NCBI RefSeq assembly: GCF_001949145.1
Contig: NW_019091373.1
Span: 196,460 to 239,465, forward strand
Direction: 5' to 3'
DNA length: 43,006 bases
Source: Acanthaster planci
Taxonomy: Eukaryota > Echinodermata > Asteroidea > Valvatida > Acanthasteridae
Position numbers and translations under genes: made by a program. This document shows positions 10,501 through 20,800 of this stretch, piece by piece (position 1 is the stretch's first letter; each line of letters opens with the position of its first letter). The notes beneath the pieces were generated by a model. It was not told the DNA's origin. It was given only the letters and a program-made list of their open reading frames with translations, and did not search any database.

Positions 10501-13339
10501 CCCCACCTGAAATTTCGTCTGGGCCTCCATTTACTGGGGAAAAGAACCTCCTCGAGAATTTGTGATTTGGCAGGTTGCCTTCGTGGCTAAGCGAGGCTGG
10601 AATTCTTGGAGTTAGTTTTCGGAAAGAAATTCCCGTCGTCAAGGGGTTAAATAAAAATCAACCCCTTCAGTGGTGTACCTTCGTGGGGCAGATCTTTTGT
10701 CTTTTCAGTGATCGTGTTCAACATGACATGCCACAGAATTTCTTTTTTTTTTTCCATTTGGGTTTTCTAATGACAACACTTTCTGTGATCACGTGGTTAA
10801 CGGAAAGAGTCAATGATTGGACTGTCCATAAATGAGTCTGTGGTAGTAGTCAGGCTAGTCGGAAAACAGGGTTTGACTGCGTGCAGCTCGTGTGCCGCGT
10901 GCGGCATGCATGCAACACAAGCAGTTCCAAAGTGATGACTCAAAGGTCTTGCAGCAGATTTTTCCTTTTTGAAGTGATGAGGCAGTGTTTTGTTTTTATC
11001 GGCGTCACAAAAACCTCGAGACAACCAGATGTAGTGTTGTGGACAGTTACAGGGGTATTTTTTTGTACTTAAATGCCTATTCTTTTGGAAAGAAATAGTG
11101 GTCTTACGAGATAAAAACGAGCTTTGGAATAACTGACGTCGAGTTATCAAGATTTTATTGTACATTCCCGACTGCATAACTTTTGCTGGCCGCTGGAATA
11201 AAGGGCAAGAGCTGATGCACAGCCCGCACAGGACAAACATTCAACCTGCAAAAATTATGAAATTTGAGGACATAAAATTCACTTTTTATGGTAGCACTCA
11301 TTCGCATTTTGCTTTATACTTTTAGTAGGATTGCACGTGTAGTGCAACCATTTACGTACTGTATATGCTGTATTAGTGCTTCAGCACAAAGCACGATGAC
11401 CATCATGGTTTGATCCTCAGCGCTGCAGTGCGGCTTATAAGCTGGCTTTAAATCTTTATTTGGTGATTTTCGCATGCTGCGGCTTATACACCGGGCTGCG
11501 TATATTCTGGAAATGACAGTAATTTATATACAGTTACTAAGTGCACAGGCACGAATTCTTTCAACATAGGCACATATTTGACAGGATTCCTCCAGATTTT
11601 CCAGTACCCATAACCAACTGACATACCATTGAGCATTATCAGAAAGCTCCCTTTCGTCTGCGATTCAAAAGCATAAGCATTTTGTTTTCACCCATTACTT
11701 TTTAAAATAACCTTTGAAAGTGAGCATGTAGACATTTGTAAACTGTTCTCTGCTTTCATTTTAAAGTAAGACTATTTTAATATTGAAACTAAATTATATG
11801 GTATAACAGGTACATAACAGACACTCAGCAATTTTTATTTTTATTTTGTCCACAAGGGAATGCAATACATAGAGAGCCTGGATCCTGTCGGCTTCCGTAG
11901 CTACCTTAAGAAATATGGCAACACCATATGTGGCAGACACCCTATAGCGGTCCTATTAAATGTAAGTTAATATACATGTTTTGAAAAGTGGTAACATTCT
12001 GCAGGTGCAGCTTAGATCACGACAACATTTCCACCTGCATTCCGCCATTTGTTCATCAGCAGTCTACATGCATGTCCTTTACTGCATTGGGTGAGGTTTT
12101 TTTATAAGATGCAGTGGTCATGCTATGAAAACCCTTCAAAATACTTTGAATCAGAATATGAAGTACTTTAACCACTTGCTGCCGGGTACTTTTTAAAATG
12201 CAGGGCACACATACGGGAGATTTTCAAGATTTTCAGTTTGCAAAATTCTTCAAGAATTCATCATTTCATTTAATGGATGTTTACGCCCACACAAATGACT
12301 GTTGGCTACTCTAAGCCGACAGGCAACCTTCATTGACTCCCGAGTATTTCAGCCAGGTCTGCCACCTCATAAAGAGAGCCCAGAATTGTGAGGTGTTGCA
12401 TGATTTCCTTTGTTCCCCAGTGAATGCGAGTGGTGTCTTTTCAAACGCGGCTGGATTAGCATGCAGCGGTGCTGTGTCACCCATCAACTGGGGCCTGGAA
12501 CACTTTTGTCCGCGGTGCTAATCCGCGGGCGCGCTATGCACAAAACAGTAGTATACTGTTTAAAAACAGTGACGTGTTACCTTCGAAAAATGCAAGCCAA
12601 AAATGATGGCAAATCCAGCAGCAGGACTTTTGTCCTATTTGGAGCACCCCAGCTCTGCGTATAACCCATGGTGCACGAAACAGGGTTTCCCCGGGAGCAA
12701 ATTGTTAAAAGTTTAGTTTTCCAATTTTTTTTAACAAATCTCTGATTCATTGGACTGTGAAGTAGTGGTCCAGCTTTCTTGCAGTCAATGTCCATGCAGA
12801 GTTGCACGGCATCACAAGTGACCGTAGTGATGAAAAGCAGCCAGAAATGATTTTTTTCCATAGTGCCCAGCCAGCATCTCCCAGATTATTTAAGCAGCAA
12901 GTTAAAAGCTTAAAAGGCTCATAAAATCTGATCATAGAGTGAAGTTCAGGACTTTCACAACAGAGCTCTTTATCATAAAGATTTGATCACCGATGGTTTG
13001 GGATTAGTTTGTGTGTTAGTCTGCAAATTGTAGGTTCCAATCCTACCCATTAGCTTGTCTTGCTCACCCCAAGGAGAAATTTATTTAGCTCGTCCGTTTC
13101 CATCAATCGGTAAACTGGACAAGAAGTGAGATGAAGTATCCATTTAACTCTTTGTCTTTCTTCTCCTCTCTGCCCCCTCCCCATCTCCCTCTTTCAACCC
13201 TCAGGCCATTCAGACTCTGAAGACCAAGAACGGACGCACCATGTCCCTCAAGTTCCTCAACTATGCCCAGTCCAACCAGTGCAAGTCCAGGGAGGATAGC
13301 TCAGTCAGCTATGCCGCAGCCTCCTTCATTATGAGCTGA
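4558..13339 (+). CDS. MEMO1: MEMO1, mediator of ErbB2-driven cell motility 1 (complete, 9 exons)
   Basis: Exons: 4558..4606, 6016..6100, 7121..7189, 8259..8371, 8561..8672, 9495..9637, 10217..10293, 11857..11961, 13205..13339 (TGA). All junctions are GT-AG and in phase, giving 295 aa against about 297 in human. Landmarks: SHAGSWY at the N-terminus, ARAIIAPHAGY (about 40-50), ILGPSHH (73-79), [19 protein letters not shown] (184-191), NTICGRHPI (238-246), SVSYAA near the end. Family knowledge: Memo has a fold like class III dioxygenases, binds copper or iron, and acts in ErbB2-linked motility and redox balance. The residues matching human metal-site positions His49, His81, His192 and Cys244 are all present, here His46, His78, His189 and Cys241. 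The start at 4558 fits the family length. The frame is also open upstream to an ATG at 4360, so a 66-residue N-terminal extension cannot be excluded. The gene is tail-to-tail with TTC27. Confidence 0.96.
7240..7730. repeat. Scattered degenerate short repeats (ATCCTCCAAAATC-like) in MEMO1 intron 3
   Basis: Variants of TCAATCCTCCAAA / TTCTCCAAAATC recur near 7250, 7300, 7355 and, back to back three times, near 7685-7725 (CCTCCAAAATCCTCCAAAA). The spacing is irregular, so this is a decayed low-complexity or satellite-like patch rather than a clean tandem array. No function is suggested. Confidence 0.4.
8715..8890 (+). mobile_element. Decayed SINE fragment in MEMO1 intron 5
   Basis: The stretch with GGGGAGTAACCTGC, then GAGCATCCCATCTAGGG, followed about 60 bp later by ACCCGGAGAGATATACC and a CCACATGAGCTC end, is collinear with the better-preserved SINE at 40490..40790 (GGGGAGCAACGTGC, GCATCCCATCCAGGGGG, AACCAGAGATAAGC, GGGCCACATTGACTCG). 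It is probably an old 5'-truncated copy. Confidence 0.5.
11390..11520. repeat. Repeat remnant with TGCGGCTTATA motifs in MEMO1 intron 7
   Basis: TGCGGCTTATA occurs twice about 50 bp apart (near 11431 and 11478). The second is followed by CACCGGGCTGCGTATATTC. This direct-repeat pattern resembles the ends of some animal DNA transposons, but the family cannot be named from sequence alone. No open frame of interest is nearby. Confidence 0.35.
12985..13100 (+). mobile_element. tRNA-like SINE head fragment in MEMO1 intron 8
   Basis: A B-box-like GGTTCCAATCC (13033-13043) is preceded by a tRNA-like stretch and followed by GTCTTGCTCACCCCAAGG, a layout typical of tRNA-derived SINE heads. There is no convincing full cloverleaf, so it is not called as a tRNA gene. 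It lies about 100 bp upstream of the last MEMO1 exon. Confidence 0.4.
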
Positions 13340-13563
13340 GGAAACAAACTTTTAAGGACGGTGGTCAACAAGCCACCAGCATAGTTTTTTTTTGGGGTGG
13401 GGAGAGAGGTGATAATTTATCTTCGGTAACTCAGGATATCTTCATGTGTGTGTCATTTGTAGTCACAGACAGTTAAAGGCCTGAAGAAGTGTGGAAAACA
13501 TTGTAGACAAAGGGTTAGATTCCTTTAAGGTAACTTGCTGCGTAGTGATGGGTCACTCTACAA

Positions 13564-13569
13564 AATAAA
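13564..13569 (+). terminator. Probable MEMO1 polyadenylation signal AATAAA
   Basis: AATAAA lies 225 bp after the MEMO1 TGA and is followed within 10 bp by a T-rich patch (TTGTTGCTTTT). It is the first canonical hexamer downstream of the stop, and lies just before a repeat element begins at about 13605. Actual use is inferred. Confidence 0.5.
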
Positions 13570-13604
13570 TTGTTGCTTTTCAGCTTAGATATATTCCAGG
13601 CTTA

Positions 13605-14378
13605 AATATGTGGCCTGTCACCACAAAATGAGCTGAAAGTCAGAATTTTTGAAAATTGAGATATTGGTACTGTGGAATTCAGCAGAAAAAGAGTTTTTCA
13701 ATGGTGTATAGCACTTAGGGTAAAAGTAGGCTGACAATGTGATATTATTCTTTATATGCGTGGCTGGGGTCTCCAAAATCTGACAAAGGGAACTGGGCCT
13801 TGTAACAAAAGACCGTACTCATAACAAAAGACCAGGCTGCTGGGCATTACCAACATTTTTTCACTCCCAAAAGTGGAGATAATGCAGCCATGTTTTGAAA
13901 CAGTATACCACGGTTTGGGACGTTCAGCACGAGCGGATTACCTCCGGGGACAGAAGTGCTCCACCACCGCAGTGATGAGCCACACAGTACCGCTGGACAC
14001 TAATGTGGCCCCTATTGAAAACAGGTCAGCAGCGCACTGTGCCAGTTTCGTGAATAAAAGAAAATTACATAACACCGCAAAATCTGGGCTCTTTTTACAA
14101 GGTCAGCAGCGCACTGTGCCAGTTTCATGAATAAAAGAAAATTACATAACACCGCAAAATCTGGGCTCTTTTTACTAGGCTTAGGCCTAGCTGAAATACT
14201 CCAGGGTCAATAGATGTTGTCTGTCAGATTAGAGTAGAAATCAGACAGTCCTTCGTGTGGATGTGTCTAGTAAATGGAGATATTGACCTCCCCGTCAGTT
14301 TTTGGCTTTGAATCGTCACAATAGGAAATAGTGAAGAGCGACTTTACGCTCATTTTGTTGTGACAGGTCACATATGAC
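13605..14378. mobile_element. Probable non-autonomous DNA transposon with terminal inverted repeats, 3' of MEMO1
   Basis: The left end (13605..13641) contains TGGCCTGTCACCACAAAATG and then AGC..AAAGTC. The right end (14341..14378), read on the other strand, contains TGTGACCTGTCACAACAAAA, then TGAGCGTAAAGTC. The arms are about 35 bp and the whole is about 775 bp, with no coding capacity recognised. It encloses the 77-bp tandem duplication at 14024..14176. The exact ends and target-site duplication are not resolved. Confidence 0.6.
14024..14176. repeat. Recent 77-bp tandem duplication, two copies
   Basis: A 77-bp unit beginning GGTCAGCAGCGCACTGTGCC starts at 14024 and again at 14101. The two copies are nearly identical; the one difference I find (G at 14050, A at 14127) changes a CG to CA, as expected from methylated-CpG decay. 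This implies a young duplication inside the older inverted-repeat element. Confidence 0.85.
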
Positions 14379-15150
14379 CCTATCTCAGATTATGGCCAGG
14401 GCCAAGACCTGACATTGTAGACTGCTGATCGCCGAAATAAAGTTTTTCCCCAAGTCTAAAGTTCTTTTTCAGAAACATTGTGGCCCCTAAGCCTGAATTT
14501 CACCCGTGTCCAGCAACGCACAGCAACTGTTGTAGAAACCTGTCGAGTTCAACATAGTCATGCAGATTAAAGTGGTTTTTATTTCTCTGTCAACACCAAC
14601 ATCAAGGTAAAAAAAATAATCTGACAAGAGAAAATGCTGCAGTTTGACTTTTTTGTGTGTCTAGAAACAAAATATCAAATGCTTGGGAGTACATCACTTA
14701 TGTAAATTAGAAACTTGACCTTTCAGTAAGATGTACACGTAAGTTGCAAGAGACACCAGCCTTCCCTTTGAGAATCTGGACAGTGTCATGGGGAAACCTG
14801 GCCAAACTCTGCACACACCATCTCAGCTGTAGCCAAAGGGTGATAATTGTGGTAAAGATGAGGATTTTGTTGTGGGTCACCAGCCTGTTGCATGGTAGAC
14901 TGCCAGCCCTCTGGTTCATATGGTGGGTGCAGTTTTCCCACTGTAGTCATATTGCCAAGTGAAATGCTGAGTGAATTTTACTCGGCAGAGTATTTACAGT
15001 GAAAACATTTTGCTGAAGGACACTGTGTATTGGACTGCTCTGTATCCCCATGCCAGTGAGCTCCTATTTAATGACAAAAAGTTGCTTCATTTTCACATGA
15101 AGTATGAACTGGGCATAGGGTGGAAAGCAGAAGTAAGCTCCATGCAAATG

Positions 15151-15321
15151 GAAGACTTTTGAGACGCTTGGGTGCAGCAAGCATACCGGTTCCACGCGAC
15201 CAGACCACTATTGTTTGCATCATTTTGAGAATGCCCTCGTTAGCTCAAGCTTGATGCAAACACTAGTGGACCAGACATGTAGGACCAGTATGTTCACAGC
15301 CGCCAAGCATCTCAAAGTTTC
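15151..15321. mobile_element. Fold-back element in MEMO1-TTC27 intergenic region
   Basis: The left arm contains TTTTGAGACGCTTGGGTGC, CATACCGGTTCC, CCAGACCACTATTGTTTGC. The right arm, read on the other strand, contains CTTTGAGATGCTTGGCGGC, CATACTGGTCC, GGTCCACTAGTGTTTGC in the same order. Arms of about 75 bp surround a short centre, and there is no coding capacity. It is MITE-like; no second copy was noticed in the window. Confidence 0.65.
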
Positions 15322-17474
15322 CCATTTCAACAAATAGTAGACAGCAAGATTATCTCAGTTGGCGTTCTTCTGTTCAAAAATCAAACGAAATGCTTATGAT
15401 AGCTTTTTGAAAAGGCTCCCTTTCCCCTGGGACATGTCTTCGAAAGAAGTGTATAAGCCTGGCTTGACATAATTAACAATGGACTTAAAAAGGTTTATAT
15501 GTGTATTGTAAACTGGCAGAGAACCACTTTGTAAAGCAAAGAGAGATTTTTCCTTCACCTCAAATTGAAGCTATTAAAGCAGTGTTCTTAATGAAGCAGT
15601 GACCATTGTTATTTTGTTCACTGATCATGACCTACACAGAGTAGTGTTTAACACTAATGCAGCATGATTAAGGGACCACTTGAATCAGCTTACATTTGTT
15701 GCTGCATAATGCAGGTATGTTCAGATTTGACTAAGGCTTTAAAGGAAACTCTAAACATTAGTGTGTTAAAAGTGAATAGCAAGAAAGTGTCACGGTAAAT
15801 AAAATACTGGATTACTTTTTACTGTTCCAGTTGATGAGTATACATGATGTGATTGGCATTTCCAAGTTGTAGCATCATGTGAGCTTGTAATTAAGGGATA
15901 GGGAAGCACCTGTTTGCAGACATCACTGCTGGAGTTTGGTTTCATTATTCTGAGATGAGAAGAATGAAACTTGTTAGAAGCTTCCTGTTTGCCCACTGAA
16001 CCCAATGCATGTTGATATGCACACTATTCGTGATCCTGAGCCAATATTTATCAGCTTCATAGTGCTCCCAAATACAAGCACTTCCGTCAGTGATAGACTT
16101 TAGGAAGCGATTATTTGAGGTTCAATTAAAGTTTGACTTGGCATGAACTTCCAGAACCCTGAAAAATTCATCCATATTGAGGGGATTAGCTCTGAGGAGT
16201 TCACCAAATAGCAAAGACAAAATCCAGTTTTATAACATTTTCTTACATAAGCTTATTCGCTCATAGCAGTAGTCATTTTTGTAGTTAGATGCAAATGCAT
16301 TAGAGGAATAGAAACTGTCTTTGTGTAGAACTTACTGCCGACTTTCCACATGAAAATGCAAGGCTATGTAACCCCCTCCCAAATGTTTTTAAGCATTAAG
16401 ATCTCTGATACAAGGTATTCCATTGAAAAAGGATGAAAAAATGTAAACAAAATTTCTGTTTCGTTTGTCAAGCCCTGTGTCTGCTCGGCAATTATGGCAG
16501 AATGGTGAATTCTACTTCTAATCAATTCACTCTCTGTGGCAGAAATCAGTTATTGTTTTGTGGGTGCCATTTTAATTTTCTAGTTCGTCATAAATGTGTT
16601 AATTTCTCTGTGTTTTTACTTATGGAAATTGGGCTGTTCATCCTATTTAAATGTAAATTTAAGTATGTTTGTGAAAGTATCTGTGAAACTTTGTTCATGT
16701 CATGCCTGCCGCTTGCGATATTACTAAAGCTGATGTTAACGGACTTTATACTCTATACATAACTCACCTGCATGGTTCATTTTCTTGTAATCAGAAACAA
16801 TGGATTATGCAAAGTAGCAATTCTGATATTTACATGTATATGGATGATTATCGTTATAACAGATGTAGCTACGTATAATTCTATTTCACCATTTAATAAA
16901 TACTTTTCACAACTACTGTATTTGTGAATTTCGTGTTTAATGAAGAGTTGTTTGTAGTGCTTATCTGCCATTAAAATTGATAAATACAATGCCCTCAGTT
17001 TTAATCATTTATGGTATACAGAGATAAGTATACTACCAACAAGCCATGTATACCCCTCAAAAATTTTAAAATAGTCCCAGTCTCTTTTGCTGGTTAATGT
17101 TATTAAATGGACCCTTACAAATTTTAGTCTTGGACTAACAAGAAGAAAATTTAACAAAAAGTATGCAATCTGGTTACGTTATAAAAAAATTGAAATAAAT
17201 CACCACTAGACTCCAGAACTAGACTCTAGAATTGGGGCTGGAAATAAAGCTATCCCAGCACATACGAAAAGTGAGCTTAATAATGTTTTCTTGAAAAATT
17301 TCCTTTAAAAAGTTAGGAATCCTTATTGGTGAGGTCCTAGACAGATCAAGACATTCCAGATCTTTTGTTTGTCCCAAGTAGTGTTTCAATCCTTGCTGTA
17401 CCTACACTTTCAGGCATATCATGCTCCGCTCTCATAAGTATCATATGCTTGAATACACTCAATGTCTGTCTTCA

Positions 17475-17890
17475 GGTCAAGTACTTGATAAGTACTCCAC
17501 ATGTCTTCACTATTACTTGAAGTCTTCATTGAGTGCCCCAATCACCAGTGTTGTAGTCGAGACCATCACAAGACCAGACACAAGACCATGCATTAAGACA
17601 AGTCACAGGTAACTGGGTGAACAATGACAAAGGAATGCTTTTGTTGCAGTTCTTTTGAATAGCTTGTGACTTGAATTCAGACTGGGGGTCTTGTGTGGTC
17701 TTGTGAAAGTCTTAAGTGGTCTCGACTACAACAATGCCAATCATATCCATGCTAGCCTTGAACAAGTCCACCATGCATAAGTCAAAGACATTCCTGCTTG
17801 CAGTTTACATTCTTATCATAGTTCCTGTGATTACTAGAAAGCAAAGAACCTGTGAAGTACTTGTGAAGTACTTGACTGCAACTTTTGCAA
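17475..17890. mobile_element. Nested inverted repeats abutting the TTC27 stop codon
   Basis: Outer arms: GTCAAGTACTTGATAAGTAC (from about 17477) against GTCAAGTACTTCACAAGTAC on the other strand near 17850-17876. Inner arms: TGTTGTAGTCGAGACCA (from 17550) against the same 17-mer on the other strand ending near 17735, each followed by CACAAGACCA-type repeats. The block ends within 10-25 bp of the TTC27 stop at 17898, so the start of the TTC27 3' UTR is probably made of it. It could be one degenerate fold-back transposon or two nested ones. Confidence 0.55.
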
Positions 17891-17897
17891 GTACTGT

Positions 17898-20800
17898 CTA
17901 TTCCTTTCTTTGTGCAATCATATCGACTACCCTCTGTTGTTCGGTCTCTGCTGTTTCCAAGGGTTCAGCAAGGTCATTCCTGATTGGCGAATCCTCTGGA
18001 TACTGTTGCTGTCAAGACGAGCAAAATGAACATGTAGTGACTACAATCAAGCAATCAAATGACTACTTGTAAAGGATGTATCGAACAGTACAGCTTTTCA
18101 ATGCACTACCCCTATTAATCAGGCAACAGAGCTAGCCAATATTAGTGTACATCTGGCACTCTTGCAATCCAGTACCCATTTATACTCCTACACTACCATG
18201 TGCTGCGCCTACAGGCTGCACTCCTGCAGATGTCCACACCTACCTTAGTTTTACTGATGACTGATTTCAGCATTAGTTTGGCTGAGGACAATAATTGGAT
18301 GGCCTCAGCTGAGTTGGTCTTGTTGCTGCTGCAGTGTTGGTAGGCTAGACAGTGAAAAAGAAACCATCAAGTGTTTGTTATACATGTACATGTACTCACA
18401 AGTTCATTTTGTTACACTTGCTATTATTTATTGTTAAACTAACATTGTTAACGATACGCTCACTGGTGGTTAGAAATGATTTTGTTTGAACGGAGCTCTT
18501 TTGTCTGAGGTCGTGGATGCTCCAAGTAGCTTGACAAGGTAACAAATTGAAGTCATAGCCACAACATAGCCATGCCGGATACAGCCACTGAGATGGTACT
18601 TTCCACCACCTTACACTGGATAACATGCCTAACGGCCTAATCCTAGGAGATGAAATTGGAATATTCTGAGTTCTTACAACGTGTTGAATACTCTACTAAC
18701 AATACCTACATAAATCCCCATCATCTGGTGGATTGTTGATCACATCGCTGAATTAATCGTTCTATTCCACGGTACCTGTTGAATAGAACTTAACTTGACT
18801 GGTTCCCGTCCACATTTCATATACAGCTGATATGTTTAATTCCCAGTAAGAAGGGGGAAAATAATGTAGGGACCGGAACTAGTCTTACATTGCACGGTAC
18901 TCCCAATGGGTGGCACTTCGGGTATTAATCATTTCATCTGACAGCAAGTATTATATAAATCAAATAATGAATGTTTCAAATTCGTGCAGTGGTAAGATTA
19001 ATATCAGTTGGTGACGGATGAAACGTTTCATCCACTCAGCTTTGCCTCATGGAGCGGAACATTTCATCTGTCACCTCTTACCACTGCACTCAGAAACATT
19101 CATTTTTTGTATAATATTCTAGTAAATGCTGAATGGCCTTGAACTTACTCTTTCTGGGCAGTTTGTTTTGAGAAGTGCATGGTTGGCCATTTGAAAAGCC
19201 TAACTTTCACTATGAAAACTGGAGACACATAATTGAAGGTTAAATCTTGACAAACTTGGAATATATCATGCTGTACAGTCTATGCAGCTCCTTATAATTC
19301 TTCTGTCTACTTACCCTGGGCCAGCTCTACAGACTGTTCTAGGATGTCTCTACACGACTGTATCTCACTGCTCCAGTCTCCCCTCTGTGTCTGTAGACGA
19401 TGGGCCTTCTGTAGACATTGTAATGCCTTCGGACAAAAAAGAAACCCCCAAAAGAAACTGAAAAATAAGAAGGCCGCCATTTCATATAAGAAGACGGAAT
19501 ATTGTCAAAGTATCCCGGTCATGGAGACAGACACCAACCAGGATGTTTTAATTATGATCATCTGAATTTAAATATTTACACGTAGGCACACAGGTTTTCT
19601 GCCAAAAGTGTGAACTTGAACGATCATATGTCAGAGAAAGATGACTTGTCGTGGCATGCGTCGAGCAGTAATGTTTCAAAAGCGGGTGAGTCCTTGCCTA
19701 TCCTTCAAGGAACTGAATTTCAACGTTTCAGTCGACATAGTCAAATCAAAACTTACCCTGTCATTATGTTCTGCACTGTCTGTCCTGGCATTCCCGTGAA
19801 GTTTGGCGTAGAGTTTCCACACCCTGGCATTAGTAGTCACTTGGGATGTCAGCCTGCCAAAAAGCTCCACTAATCTTCCCTTTAAAATACCGGCTGAGAA
19901 TAAAAGAACACCAAGTTATGAAAACATTGCAGCACCAACCAAACAACAATGAAGATGGCAACAGCCACTTTACCAGGGTCAACCTAGACTTTCAACTGTC
20001 CATTTCAAAAATTTTCCCTGGTAACCAGAATCAAGCTCCTGCATAGCCTGCCAGGTAAGATAAACTGGTAGTTGACAAATGGCTGCTGATGGAACTGGCT
20101 CAGGCTTTTCATGTGAGATTCTTACTTCTACATTTTAACATGTCTTCCATTCCTGGCTCTGCTATACATCCAAACACACTTACTCCTTCTCAAAGTGCCC
20201 ACTAAACACAGCCTTGTTAGTTAACTTCGATGACTATTGTACAATCTTTCAATTGAGTTCACTGAAAAATTAAAAATAGGCCTCGTCTACAACAGAACCA
20301 TTTGTGGTTAATAACGCTTTTCTGAGCAGATCTGCAGCCTTTCTTAAGTCATAAATGAGATGACGTCAAATGAAACTTTATTATATACCTCGATTTCCAT
20401 CAGCATCAACAATGTCCCTGATAACCGCATTTACCAGGATTCCTAGCACATCTTCATCCAGGTACTTCTCCCTTAAATCCATCAGCCTGTGGAAAGCTTT
20501 GATTGCTTCACCAAACTCCCCAATATCAACGCTCACCTGAAGGTAAAATTTTATACACTCTTTTCTTTCTTTTTCTCTTTAATTCAAACTATGATTTGAT
20601 TCGTGGATTCTTGGAGAAAAGAAAGGCTGACACTTTTACAATTAAAAGTGAGTTATGCTCATTTTGTAAGTTCTTTGCATCCATATTTTCTAGCACTACT
20701 TCAGTCCTGTTTATTGTGTTTATGCACTTACAATGGCAGAGCAACTTTGACAATTTCACAATGCTATTTGCCACACAATGTATATGCACCAACCTATACA

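Larger units (their letters stand above)
13340..17897. other. Convergent intergenic region MEMO1-TTC27
   Basis: The region contains the 3' UTRs of two tail-to-tail genes and no recognisable coding exon. It holds a probable MEMO1 poly(A) signal, a larger inverted-repeat-flanked element with an internal tandem duplication, a fold-back element near 15151..15321, and another inverted-repeat block that runs to the TTC27 stop codon. Open frames such as 16433..16762 (109 codons) are unsupported. I see nothing to name between about 15330 and 17170. Confidence 0.7.

Noticed and set aside
10797-11240. 147-codon open frame on the minus strand inside MEMO1 intron 7
   Set aside because: No family resemblance, low-complexity Cys/His/Ser content, no splice or promoter context; best explained as a chance open frame.
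16433-16762. 109-codon open frame on the plus strand in the MEMO1-TTC27 intergenic region
   Set aside because: Phe/Leu/Cys-rich composition of translated AT-rich DNA, no recognisable domain, and no supporting exon structure.
17716-18072. 118-codon plus-strand open frame
   Set aside because: It is antisense to the last TTC27 exon and overlaps an inverted-repeat block; the minus-strand reading is the one in phase with the gene.
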